A stretch of 64,000 nt of DNA from Coffea arabica. Lineage: Eukaryota; Streptophyta; Magnoliopsida; Gentianales; Rubiaceae. Position numbers and translations under genes: made by a program. The DNA lies in the NCBI RefSeq assembly GCF_036785885.1, contig NC_092320.1, positions 18,105,557-18,169,556 of the forward strand, given 5' to 3'. Within the stretch, counting starts at the first letter, position 1. The number at the start of each line of letters is the position of its first letter. The notes below the pieces were generated by a model, which was given only the letters and a program-made list of their open reading frames with translations, was not told where the DNA came from and searched no databases. Below, piece after piece: positions 34,701-48,000 of the stretch.

Positions 34701-36844
34701 AGAAGAAAGAAAAGGGAAAAGGTCATCCTGTGTTTCATGATCATGTATGAGATGATGTCTAAATATATTTTAAAATTGATAGCTTTACTGTCTTGTCAAA
34801 AATAAAACATGCAAGTTAATCCTTGCTTTTTTGGTTAACTCTGACTAGCATGGACAAAAGCATGCTGGTTACCTCCTTGAGTAATATTTGGTGTTAGAAT
34901 AGCTGGTTAATTTCATAGTTTTAACTACAATGGGGTAACTAATGGACATCGACTTTCAGAGAAGTCTTTTGGTTTTTATCCTTGAGTAAATTGGTGCTGA
35001 AAGTTCTTATTTCCTTGTACTTTAACTTGTGTTCTCGTCGAGCGGTTCATTGATCATGAAGCATTCTCTTTCAGGTACTTAAATGCCATCCAAACAAGTG
35101 CTCCCCATCTTTTACGTTATCTGGCTACTGCATTTGTTGTTAACAAAAGGAGAAGACCTCAATTCAAAGATTTTATAAAGGTTATTCAGCAAGAACAGTA
35201 TTCATATGAGGATCCCATTACAGAGTTTTTGGCATGTGTATACGTCAAATATGACTTTGATGCAGCTCAACAAAAGATGAGAGAGTGTGAAGAAGTAAGT
35301 ATTGCATACACCATGTGGTATCCTGTTATTGTCGGTCGTCTTAAGTTTGTTTCCTATTATTAATATGGTTTATCAAATACTTGTCTGTCATTGTGCTTTT
35401 AAGGGAATGTTTGCACAAGTATATCAACTACTTGTTTTATGTTTATATTTTCAGGCTTTAGGCCATTTAGGGTTGTTACCTATTATCGGTGGTTGATTTA
35501 TCAGTTGTCTTTGTTTTTTGACTTGGCATGACTGGTGCTAACTCATTCCAGGAAAAGACAAAACACAATGTGGATATGTTTTCTAATGGGCAACTTTTAT
35601 TTTCAATATCTCCCGGAAGTTGATCTTTAAACTAATTTAATGATCTCTTTTACATTTGTAATGTTGTCAAGTTGCAGTTCAACATCAAGAATGTGTATAT
35701 CAGTTACCCAGCTACTCTTAATATGCTTTTCACAGACGTAGATGCTACATGCAGGTTATTCTAAATGATCCATTCCTTGGTAAACGGGCTGAGGAAGGCA
35801 ACTTTGCGTCAGTTCCACTGAGAGATGAGTTTCTTGAAAATGCACGGCTTTTTATCTTTGAGACCTACTGCCGTATTCATCAGCGGATTGACATGGGGTA
35901 TGTGTATGATTTTGATTGTTGTTCTCACTTGATTAATAGAGTTCATGACCCCTAAGTTGGTTCTTTCCCATGCTCCATGCTTCCCTATCTTGTGTCTATC
36001 TCCATGACTGTCGTCTTACTATGAAGATATGAATGTTTGCACTGTATACTTAGATAATTAGAGTAGTGACGTTTTTGTGTAGCGTATATATATGCTTGCA
36101 ATGCGTTTTGCTTTCTTCTTTATACTTGTTTTGGTTGGTGGTCGTAGCCATTGGGACTTCACAGATGATTTACTTAGGAAGAAAACTTTAGAACTTTGAC
36201 TTTTCACCTTCAATTCGGAAGTCAACATTGTCCTCCTATTGTGGTTGTTACAATAACCGAAAGAGGAGAGGGTTTCCACCTATAATGTTTTATTTTGAGA
36301 CTCTTGTGCAGTTGATGTGTGCTTTGAACGAGAGTTTTGAACCTTGGAGTGTTCTGAAAAGAAATCTCATGATCAGTTGCTTTTCGAGTTGCATCTGTTT
36401 GTTTTAATCTCTGATGGATTCTGAATCATCTTCTTTTTTTTTTTTCTTCCAATTTTCATATGTTAATTGTGGCAGAGTACTTGCTGAGAAGCTAAATTTG
36501 AACTATGAGGAAGCGGAGAGATGGATAGTGAATCTTATTAGAACCTCGAAACTTGATGCCAAGATTGATTCCAAGACAGGAACCGTTCTGATGGAACCAA
36601 ACCAGCCTAATGTGTAAGTTCTGCTAGATAAGACTAGCATTCTGATGCTAATATTTTTTCTGCTTTCAACCGATTTTTATCATCTCCTTTTTAAGTTTTC
36701 ATGACCTTGTCTTATCACCTCATTATTTTGCCTCCTTGCAGGTATGAGCAGCTCATTGACCATACCAAAGCTCTTTCCGGGCGTACTTACAAGTTAGTCA
36801 GTCAACTTTTGGAACACGCTCAAACACAGCAGGCAGCTCGCTGA
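31791..36844 (+). CDS. TIF3E1: Translation initiation factor eIF3 subunit e, copy 2
   Basis: Same eight-exon structure as copy 1: 31791-31998, 32727-32881, 33457-33684, 33778-33899, 35075-35294, 35755-35897, 36476-36613 and 36742-36844. It has 1317 nt, 438 aa, GT-AG introns and no stop or frameshift. Intron sequence is almost identical to copy 1, differing by scattered single bases and a shorter A-run in intron 4. It lacks the solo LTR of intron 6. The leader differs from copy 1 over ~40 bases (GAATGAGATAGAATAAAT against GAATGAACGGAACAAGCC). The native R-repeat upstream DNA is replaced by MULE 2, the AT tract and a MITE, so expression may differ from copy 1. The product would be the same eIF3 subunit. 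Confidence 0.95.
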
Positions 36845-38034
36845 GCCTTGTCTAAATTTCTGATACATTTGAGTTCATTCTTGTTAGCTGCTGAGTTTTG
36901 GATCTTGTTGAAATGCTTAATGTATCCAATGTCTTTTCTTTCCTTAAAAGGCAGTTGGAAGTTCGTAAACCCTGTGTAGCTGCTTCCGGTTATTAGTCAC
37001 AACTACTCGCAATATACATCCTTAATTAAAATTGTTACAACTGGAATTTTTCAAATTTGATGTTGGTACCACTCAATCAATTAATGTCTAAAGTCCTCGT
37101 GTTCCCCTAGCAATATTTTCTCTTCAGAATAGGCCAGTTGATCAATGGCCATAAGGGTTGCCCTGGTGTGGGATCTCCAGGCAGTGACAATCATAGACTC
37201 TGGTCTATATTTTGATTTGTGGGTTGTTCAGTCTTCAACTATAGCATTCTTTCATTCGGTGACAATCTAAAGATGATAACACCCATATTACCTAGTTATG
37301 AAACATTGAAGTGCCCAAGATTCAGGTTCAATTTTTAAGAGACATTTGCTGGTGATGTGAGAATTTTTGTTTGACTTTCGATCAAGCCTTTTCCTTCAGG
37401 CCCTCTCAGTTTTAGAATCAGAGTTACTTCTCCAGTTGACAGTTTAGTGTAATTATTGTATAATTTTTATAACTTTTGGAGCAAACTCGTACAATTTTAG
37501 TATAGTTGTGAATATTAGTCATATGAGTTGACAAAATTTTGCGTTCAGACTAAAATTATACCATTTTTTTTTTTACTAAATATTATGTAATGATTCCGCA
37601 ACCCTTAGCTTGACCTGGAAATGGAAATCCACCACTCCATCACCCCAAATCTTCAAGAATTACGTTAGCAAGCTGGTTGCTGCCTGGACCATCCTGTAAG
37701 TTGTAACCATGCTTTTTGCTGCTTCTGCAATGAATAATGTTGTTTGGTTTCTTGGACTTTGATGAAAAGCGGCGACTTCTGTCATGCAAAGAAACTCGTT
37801 GAAATCATAGAACACGGCCGGGCCACCTCAGAATCATGGCATTGGAGTCCCTTCATCAACCTCTACTCCTGTTGTCCAATTTGCTGTTATGTTATATGGG
37901 AACTGAACACGTCCAGAATCCAGACGAGACACCGACATGGACAAGGTTTTGATGCCTGGATTCTTGTCCTGGTCTGGTGACAAAGCTAACAAAAGCACAG
38001 GTTACATAACCAGGCATAATTAAAAAGCCAGAAT
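36845..38034. repeat. 3' flank of eIF3e copy 2, shared with copy 1
   Basis: Matches 16352-17340 but holds ~200 extra bases around 37337-37555 that copy 1 lacks. Homology ends at 38034, marking the edge of what the two blocks share here. Confidence 0.8.
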
Positions 38035-39042
38035 GATTACTTAAATCATTATCAGTGTTACACCTATAAAAAATATGAGATAAAGTATAGAAATTATAAT
38101 GATAGTGAAGCCACGCGAATACATCTATAGGATAGTGGTGATGAGTCGACATAGGGATAAAGATCCATAAGGCATGGGGGATGGATCGGAATAGGGATAA
38201 GGATAAAGGTGAGGGAAGGGGAAGAGGCGGGATAAGGATAAAGGTGAGTAAGAGTAAGAGGATTAGAAAAGTATAGCAAAAGGAAAGGAGAGAACAGCAC
38301 CAGTTAAAAGCATGAGATAGGCAGGCAGCCAAGAAGAAACCAGAAGAAAGGTAATGGTGTATGTGTTTAACTTCATCTTTTGGACGTTCTATAATTGGTT
38401 TTGTTATATATTATTTGGGTATCCTTTATTTATTTTTGCTGTTTTATTTTCCTTTTTTTTCAAATGTAGTTATTTTAACAAAATGTTATCTAATACTAAT
38501 ACCATAGGTACAACTTAATTTTTTTTGGTATTCATAAAATCACAAGTAGTTTGAGAATATACTAAATTCTTAGGGTACAATATGACGAAAGAAATGAACT
38601 TCTTAAGATGGGACAAATTTCACAGGCAAGTGACAAGAATATATGATAATTAAACAAAATTTTTAAGAAATTTTCCAAGTTAGTGAGCGTGTGCCATTGC
38701 ATACCTTCCATTAGTGAAAAATTTGTTGTCCTTTGCTTTTGTTTTAAATAACACGTTTTCATAGAGATTGGCAGCAAAAGTGAGATACTATTTTTACCTT
38801 TTAACCTCTTCTTTTGAAATAAATTTTTTTTTCAACAACAATAATTTTAATGTTTTGATTTGAAATCTTAACAGGTCACAATTCTAGTATAAAAATATAC
38901 AAGACGATGCCACATCCAAATTCAGACTGCCACCACCTTGTATGATGATCAAGTCCAATGATTCCAAGCTATTTATGTTGTCAACCATCCTCAACCCCTG
39001 AATCAACTTGATTGGATATCAAAGATGCCTTTCACTGCATTT
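38035..39042. other. Intergenic DNA between convergent genes
   Basis: Lies between eIF3e copy 2 (+) and the DnaJ/TPR gene (-), so it should hold both 3' ends. It contains a purine-rich stretch (38150-38330) with GGATAAGGATAAAGGTGAG-like short repeats. No gene recognised. Confidence 0.5.
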
Positions 39043-42000
39043 TTACCATCTAGAATGTGAATTATCATATGATCTCCATGTGCCATGCCAAGATCGCCCG
39101 CTTCTGCTTCTTTCAAACGAACTGGAAAAATTAGAATTCCTCCCAGACCACTGCCCTCTATCATATGGAGAACTGTAAAAATCAGATGGAGAACCGCAAG
39201 AATTCCTAATTTCCTCTTCATAATCGTAATTCGACCGCTGCACAAGCAATAGTGGTGTAAGTTATTCGGCATGAAAGTGTAAAGATACCAGCCCTGATAA
39301 CTGGTTACTTAGAACAATAATTCGATAAAAAGCTCTTTGCCCTCCAAAGCATGTGCGTAAGTGCTATTTCTGAACATCATAATGCTATTCCGAAGGTTTT
39401 ATGTCACCAACTGTTCTGCAATGCAATTTTTAGCAAAGGTAGCAGGGTATATAGACACCATTTGCATACAAGCTCTAGATTCAATCATCATCTATAGACC
39501 AGCTATAGCTCACAATGTACAAGTTCATGCTAGGCAGGCTCCTGAAGATGGTATATCTTGAATCTCACAATTCTTTTTCATAAGGATCAATTATGCCTAC
39601 ACCGTGCAGTAGAATAGCCATTCCTAATAGGGCAAAAAACCTCAACAGCCACTAAACTATTGGTCAGATCATGTTTTGGCCATCAAACTATTTTTCGTCA
39701 GTAACGGGCCCCTAAACAACTTAATCAGTAAATCCGTGACCATTTAGTCGATAATTACTCTTAATCTGTGAAATTAGCTGTACACGTGACAAAGTGCGGG
39801 GTAATTTTGTCCAACAACTACGCAACCCTATTTCACAGATTAACTGCTAATTTTACAGATTAAGAGCAATTATCGACTAAATGATCATAAGTTTACTGAT
39901 TAAGTTGTTTAGTGGCCAATTACTAACCAAAAATAGTTTGATGGCCAAAAGATGATCTGACCAATTGTTTAGTGGCCGCTGAGATTTTTTACCCTTCCTA
40001 ATATTATACATATATAAAGATCCTTCAATATAAGGACACCTATCTAGTTAAAATCATATCTGGACTTGTGTACTTAAATTGGGCCACTACCATTTGAAAG
40101 GAGACTGAGGATATGAAAGAACAGTTTCTCCAGGAAACGATGGAACTGCTGAAAAGAGATCTCACGAGAATACTAATGATAGACAAACTTCAGTCCAAAG
40201 CACGCTTATCTAATATATATGGAAGTGGCCTACCTTGTTGGGATCCGAAAGTACAGCATATGCCTCACCAATTATTTTGAATAACCTGTCAGCATCTTCA
40301 TGAACCTTTTCAACTATGTCCTTCAATGATCCTGCCCCATCATCTCCTGCGTCACTCCTTACCAAGTACTGGCCAGCCTATATTAGCACAAAAAGTTAGC
40401 AGATGAATGAAAATACTAATCCTCCAACCAATATGCAGCCAAAGAAAAAACAGAATGACTTGAAGACCTTGTCTGGATGATGCTTAAGAGCAGCCTTTCG
40501 ATATGCCTTCTTGATGTCAGATTCCGAATCAGATGCTTTAATTCCCCTGTGAGTGAAGAACTTTATTAAGTGCCAAAGAGTCATGCAAGCATCACTAGGT
40601 GAAGATTGGGGTCTATAGACTCAAATTTTGAGGGCAACATCAGGAGACGCAGACTCTGAGACAAGAAGATACGCATAAGCACCCCCCACAGGATACACCT
40701 ACAAATTGGGGTTTATAGACTCAAATTTTGAAGGCAACATCAGGAGACACAAACTGAGACAAGAAGATACACATAACCACCCCCACGGGCTACACCTAAA
40801 AGTTGACCTCCAAAATACAAAAACAAAAGAAGACACTAATATACACAAGTCTACTACAAAAAATCATTTCGCAAGGAACAAATTAACTGCCTTTTTCTTT
40901 TGGGGTGCACTTGAAACATAATGAAAAATATTTTTTTTTTTTTTACTGGAAATGAAGTTACAGATCTTTCACCAAAGCGGACAGGTCATTGGATGTCTTT
41001 CAACAGAAGCACAAATGATACGTAGATAAAATTTCCAGCTAATAAACAGTATGGTTGAGGAGATGCATATATATAGTGTATAGGTTCTCAGTGATATTAT
41101 TGCATTTGCATTCTATAGAATCTAAAACGCCACCATTTATATCCTACAAGCGATTGTGGGAGCATAATTCTTCTTAACGTTTCCATTTGCTTGGATTAGA
41201 ATCTACAACACCACCATTTATATCTTAAGAATCTTAAACACTGCCATTTCTCACAGCATTTCAGGAGTATTACGGTGGAGCAGAAGGAAGCATAATTCTT
41301 TCTAAGATGCTGTAAAATACAAGATGGGTAAATTGGGCCATGCCGCTTTCCTTTAGTTTTAGAAAACCAAGCAACAAACCACTTTAGCAACTTTCTTACT
41401 GATCCACAAGATCTGAACAATGAAGCATGCAGAAGATTTAGGAATTTATTGTAACCTTGAAAAAGGCAAGTGAGCTTAAAGCTGCAAAATATCTACCATG
41501 TGACGTGCTAATGAAGAGATGCCGTAACCTCCAATTTGGGCTTGGCAGTCTAATTGTAGTTTTCTCCATTTAGTTAGAACATGCAACTACATAAATTTCT
41601 AGGATGTGTTTTCTGTACTTGCATAAACATTTTCCACACAAAAGTAAATTGGGGCTTCGTGGGAAATCCTTTAATTTATTAGACCCCAAGAAGTGCCACA
41701 AGGTAAAAGGAATACAAAACAATAAAAGCTTATTGAGGCAAAACTGAAAAATATCTGGAACATGGTAAAGGAAAGATTTCTGAACGTCTCAAGAGACTCT
41801 GCATATTTATACCCGAAACATATATATATATATATATATATATGAATGCATGCATGTGCATGTGTGCATGTAATAAAGAGAGAGGTTTCATTTGTAATAG
41901 GAAGAAAATTTAGGTAAAACAAAAAGAACTCACAGTATGAGGTAAAAATCCATGGGAGTTCCTTTCTTGGCCATATCTTCAATTAAGGAAAGACGCTGGC

Positions 42001-45000
42001 GAGCTTGTTTTAGCTCCTTCCGGTTGCTTTCATTTGATCCATCCTGCTTCCCAGATGATTGAGCCTTTACCTGTGATTGATTCTCTAGAAGAGATATAAG
42101 ACTCTGGAGATCAGTGATAGCTTGTTTATAATCTCTAATCATCTCATGCAAAGTGGCTCTCCTCGAAACTGCCTGCAAAATCTGCCTAGGTAAGAAACCT
42201 ACTGACTAAAACAAAACACAATGAAAGACAAGTGTATATAATGAAGCACAGATGTAAAACTTGGAATCCCAACTTTTCTATTGCCAACATTTGGGATCCC
42301 GAGGTTGATAGGTAAAACAAAGGAGCACCTCAAGCATAACCAAAAATGATAGCCATTAATTATTTTAAGTGATTAACCACTTAAACAACCAACAACATTT
42401 TAATCTTAGAGTGCAAGTTCACGAAAGATGAGAACCTGGAGCATAACTAGAGATGACAAGCATCAACTCCCATAACCTTAAAGTGATTAACCACGTTAAG
42501 AATTTATAATATTTCGATATCAGAGTGAAGTTCGAGAAAAATACGGATAAAGGTGCTGACAGCATAGTCACAGCTTTGAAGCAATCTGCTGACTGCAATT
42601 ACCACAACCTAATCATAGTATAGATCCTAATGTTATATGTCATTGCAGCAGCCTTCTGCTTCTTTGTATGTTCTTAATTTCTTCTTGCATTACAAATATT
42701 GAATGTGACATCCCACCTTACCCTTTTTTTATTAAAAAAAAAAAGGTTTGGTCGATAGTAACAATTTGACATCTCAAATTGAAACGGCTTGTTTTAGCAA
42801 TTAATAAGAGAATATAAATGTAGCAGTACCATGCCTAAGTGACTAACCTGTTCCACATGCAAAATAAGATGTAAAGTCCAGACTCTGTTATTCTAAAAGC
42901 TACGGAAAGGGCTGTTAGAAGCAAACCTTTCTCTAGCATTTAGAGTTCAAGCAGTACTAAGCTGGTCTTTTACAAAATTCAGCATTGTAGGAACAACTAT
43001 TTGGCGGATTAAGCATTCTAAGACTTTATTATTAATACCTCTTATGAAGATATTAACCTCCTATGTTTATCAACTACAGGAGAAATTTAAGAGATAGAAT
43101 ACAGCAATTTTGACAAACAATATGCATCATCGGAGTGATCTCAATCATAGTCAAGCAAATCTGAAAAGCCAGTAGCATAATTCTACTCCAAAAATCAAGT
43201 AGCATATTTCTCAAACAAGAAAAACAGCCAGGAAAAGACGCCAGGATAAAAGAGAACTAACAGAAATAACTGTAATTTTTTTTTTGGTCAAATAAAAGAC
43301 TATATCCTAGCCTAACTTAAAAAAGGCTAACCTTCAAGTAATTTTCATCAAGTGCTATTGCTAGACTGCAATCAGCAATGGCATCAGAAATCAGACCCAG
43401 TGCTTGGTGGGCAGCAGCTCGATTGCCGAAACAAATAGCCGCAAAAGGACGTGAGACAACACTACTTGAAATAGCAGCAGTATAGTGCTCTACAGCCTCT
43501 GCATGCTTCCCAGATTGAAAAGCTCCATTTCCCGCTTTCTATTGTTAAGACGAAGGGTATAAAATTTTCAGACATGTTTGGTTGCATATCATTCAAAAGT
43601 ACTCAAGTCAGTTAGAACTCAATCAGTTAAAGACAGAAAGTAACGAAAAGCCATGATTAAGCAATTATACACAGGAAACTCATAGCCAACTCCATCCAAG
43701 ATTCTGAATCAAACAAAAATTATCGAAGAGGTTAACATACTTATCAAAATGAAGGATGGATCAAGTACATATTTCTGCTGATATTAACACCAGAAGTAAT
43801 TCACATTTAGAGAACTCCTAGCGCCTTCAGAGGCTACCACTCAAAGAAGAATAACTAGAAGAAGTCTCCAATATGAAGAATAAGTGACATTTGGCATTTT
43901 CTATGTCTCCAGTATAAAAGAAAAACTAGGAACCTCCCCCAACCCCCATTAAAAAAAAAAAAAAAAAAAAAATCCACCAAAACAAGGTCTCCAGAATAAA
44001 CATTGTCAACATTTTCCTTTTCCATATTTGTGAAAAAGAAACAGCTTATAATTCTAAGCAAAAGAAATAAGTGTCTAGATGGGGAAACAACCAAAAGTGA
44101 AAGGTTGCGTACCTTTCTTTGTAGAAGTTCACGTATAGCAGCAGCAAGAGGAATAGAGGATCCGCAATTCACACTTGCAGGCCTAAACAATGCAAGTCAA
44201 ACCAACCACCAGAATATTAATTTTAAAACTGGAAAAGAAAATCTCTTATATAAAAATTCAGAAGTACCTGTAACTTGTGGATGTTAATTTCTCTTGTTTT
44301 TCAATCAGATCAAGAGCCATTTCAAGCCTTCCCAAATGAAACTGAGACTTGGACATCAAGCACCACCTCCAAAGGCTCACACAGTTTGTACGTTGAGCAT
44401 CATCATCATTTGCAAGTTCAATAGCACTAAAGTTCTTTTCAGCAGTATGAAGAGTTTGCTCGCACAGTTCAATCACCTCATCATACCTCCGCAACTAACC
44501 ACACAATACACAAGTAAGCGAATGTACAGGCCAAATTACAAATTAGCAATATCATGAGAATACACAATTTACAAAGAAAAACAGGCCTAAGGAAATCACG
44601 TATTAGGGAAGCAACAAACCAGGAAGAGAGCCTCTCCTTTGATTTCAAGTAGTTTTTCAGAGTAACAGCTTATTGATAAACCTTCACCAACTTTAGTAAG
44701 AACAGAGTTTGCTGCATCAGAAGTTCTCTGCTGCAAAAGTTCAGCAGCCTGACACATATAATCATACACTTTCTGCAAGGGTTAAAAAGTTTTACTTAAT
44801 ACGATATGGGAATGTAATCTGACACATACAACTGTATTGCTGAAAACACAGACAAATAGAGAGCACACCCACTCTTCCTGCCCATAAGAGAACATGGATA
44901 ATGCAAATGTACACAACTAGAAAGCACATCTTGCATCATGTAGAGAGAATAAAAGGGATAAATACAGCTCCAAATTTCCATTCACTAAACTGTGGTGCTT

Positions 45001-48000
45001 TTCTTCTGACTTTCAATAATCAACACACCGAACAAACAAAAGCACCACATATATCCACCATCCATAATCATTACAACCCACCCCTCTCTTTTAGAAAGAA
45101 AAGAAGAAAGAATACCTAATGAAGTTTGTATGCTATAGCCAAAACATAAAATAGTAGCATCGAACAAGAAAATATATGTTACCTGTGCCTTTTGTAGACC
45201 ATCAGCAGCTTCAATTATAATTCTTCTATCTAAGCATACATCATTCCCAGACTCCAAGCAACTATTGTAGTATAACATAGCCTCTTGGAATTCGCCGAGT
45301 AATAAATGACAACTGTAAGATGCAATTTTTAAACAATGAATTACTAGCACAAATACAAAAAAATTGAACAGTCACCATCTTAATATTCAAGTACATCATC
45401 AGGATTAATCAATATTTTTCCCTAGCCTGTTCTAACCCTTGCCTTCCCAATTATGTAGCTCGAATGTGTAAAAAAACATCATTCATTAGCAGGTCATCCT
45501 AGTTCTCTTCAAGACTAGGTTCAAATGTAACACCTTTCTAATTATAGAATATTTACAAATATCTCCATCAACCTGCACCTACGAGTATCATACATAATCT
45601 GAAGGGTGACTGAAAATAATGACACCGCAGCTCCTCTACATGCACATTTATGTCTCAGTGTTGTCACAACAGGAAAAGTACATGGGCAACAAGTTAACTA
45701 CCTCCTTCGCAATCGACAGCAAGGAATTTGCAAAATCTCATAGGACAACTCATCGGATGGACACAGAATTATATGAGACAAAAGGCAATCAATCAACTAA
45801 CTCGTCAATCATTGACAGAGGAATTTTTTGGCCAAAACCCAGGAATAACTTATCAGATGGTTGATTGCTGGTAGAACTACAAGCATGATGCAACTTCAAT
45901 GCTTGGGATTTCCCTAAGAGGTAATCCTATGACTAGGCTCATAAACTAGCAAGCTTGAGATCATTTACAGACAAGTGCTTCCCCTCGATGCAAGATATGA
46001 GTCATTACCCCTAGTTCACTCATACCGCCACAAACACCTGTCAGCATTTACCTTATCCCCAGTGATAATCTACCAGATCAATAAACTAAGAACAGTGAGT
46101 AATCTGCCTTACCCCTGGCCATAATATAAAGAATGCTCGTTTAGCAATTCAATAACAGAGATCCATAGTAAACCTCAAATGCGCAACTGAATTAAAGAAC
46201 AAATGGTAGTTACAATGTCGTGTATGCAATAAGCTTAAGGCTGTTTTGTGTGTGAATTTATCTCAAACAAGCTTCTAATAAGATGAGCTCCGTCAGATCT
46301 TACAGAGATACAACAGTGCTATGAAATAAGAACATTGTATCCATTATCCAGCAACTACCAGTCTACATGGCTATCTTAAAAAAAGCAAGCACTTAGTCAG
46401 TTAAGAGGAGGACCATCTCTTAACCACAAAGTATTCTAAGTTTAAGACTTACGGACTTAAAACCCTTATAATATAATACGCTCAATTTCCATGCTTGAAG
46501 AGGCATAAAGCACGACATTTCAGTTTTGTGCATTTCTCCAGCCAACCATCTGAGACATAAGCCACAGGTCAACAAATGGATGAAACAATCATTCTTCTAT
46601 CAGTTTTACACGGTAAAACACCAGGGCAAGACAAGTGGCCACAATCAACTACAATAAGAAAAACCTGGGTCTAAGATCCTTCATCGCTGAGGTGCTAGTT
46701 TGCCAGGATTCAATTTGTCAGAGCCTATTTTGCGGACAATACAATTCAACTAAGGAATCTTGATTTCCTTAAAACTGGCAATGAGGCACAGATTTATCAT
46801 TTGCAGGAAACCTTTTTAGTCCTTAGTCTTGATTCCCATAATCTGGCAAAGAGGCACCATCCTAGGTAAGTTCGCTAAAGTCTATCACTGCAGTAAACTC
46901 CTTTAAGTTTTTTGTTAAGCATGATGCAACTTCAATGCTTGGGATTTCCCTAAGAGGTAATCCTATGACTAGGCTCATAAACTAGCAAGCTTGAGATCAT
47001 TTACAGACAAGTGCTTCCCCTCGATGCAAGATATGAGTCATTACCCCTAGTTCACTCATACCGCCACAAACACCTGTCAGCATTTACCTTATCCCCAGTG
47101 ATAATCTACCAGATCAATAAACTAAGAACAGTGAGTAATCTGCCTTACCCCTGGCCATAATATAAAGAATGCTCGTTTAGCAATTCAATAACAGAGATCC
47201 ATAGTAAACCTCAAATGCGCAACTGAATTAAAGAACAAATGGTAGTTACAATGTCGTGTATGCAATAAGCTTAAGGCTGTTTTGTGTGTGAATTTATCTC
47301 AAACAAGCTTCTAATAAGATGAGCTCCGTCAGATCTTACAGAGATACAACAGTGCTATGAAATAAGAACATTGTATCCATTATCCAGCAACTACCAGTCT
47401 ACATGGCTATCTTAAAAAAGCAAGCACTTAGTCAGTTAAGAGGAGGACCATCTCTTAACCACAAAGTATTCTAAGTTTAAGACTTACGGACTTAAAACCC
47501 TTATAATATAATACGCTCAATTTCCATGCTTGAAGAGGCATAAAGCACGACATTTCAGTTTTGTGCATTTCTCCAGCCAACCATCTGAGACATAAGCCAC
47601 AGGTCAACAAATGGATGAAACAATCATTCTTCTATCAGTTTTACACGGTAAAACACCAGGGCAAGACAAGTGGCCACAATCAACTACAATAAGAAAAACC
47701 TGGGTCTAAGATCCTTCATCGCTGAGGTGCTAGTTTGCCAGGATTCAATTTGTCAGAGCCTATTTTGCGGACAATACAATTCAACTAAGGAATCTTGATT
47801 TCCTTAAAACTGGCAATGAGGCACAGATTTATCATTTGCAGGAAACCTTTTTAGTCCTTAGTCTTGATTCCCATAATCTGGCAAAGAGGCACCATCCTAG
47901 GTAAGTTCGCTAAAGTCTATCACTGCAGTAAACTCCTTTAAGTTTTTTGTTTAACTTGGACACCAAATTTCCTTAACATAGATGTTGATTAGTACTTAAT

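Noticed and set aside
36414-36617. Frame starting upstream of eIF3e exon 7
   Set aside because: It is exon 7 read together with intron 6; the true exon starts at 36476 after the AG acceptor.
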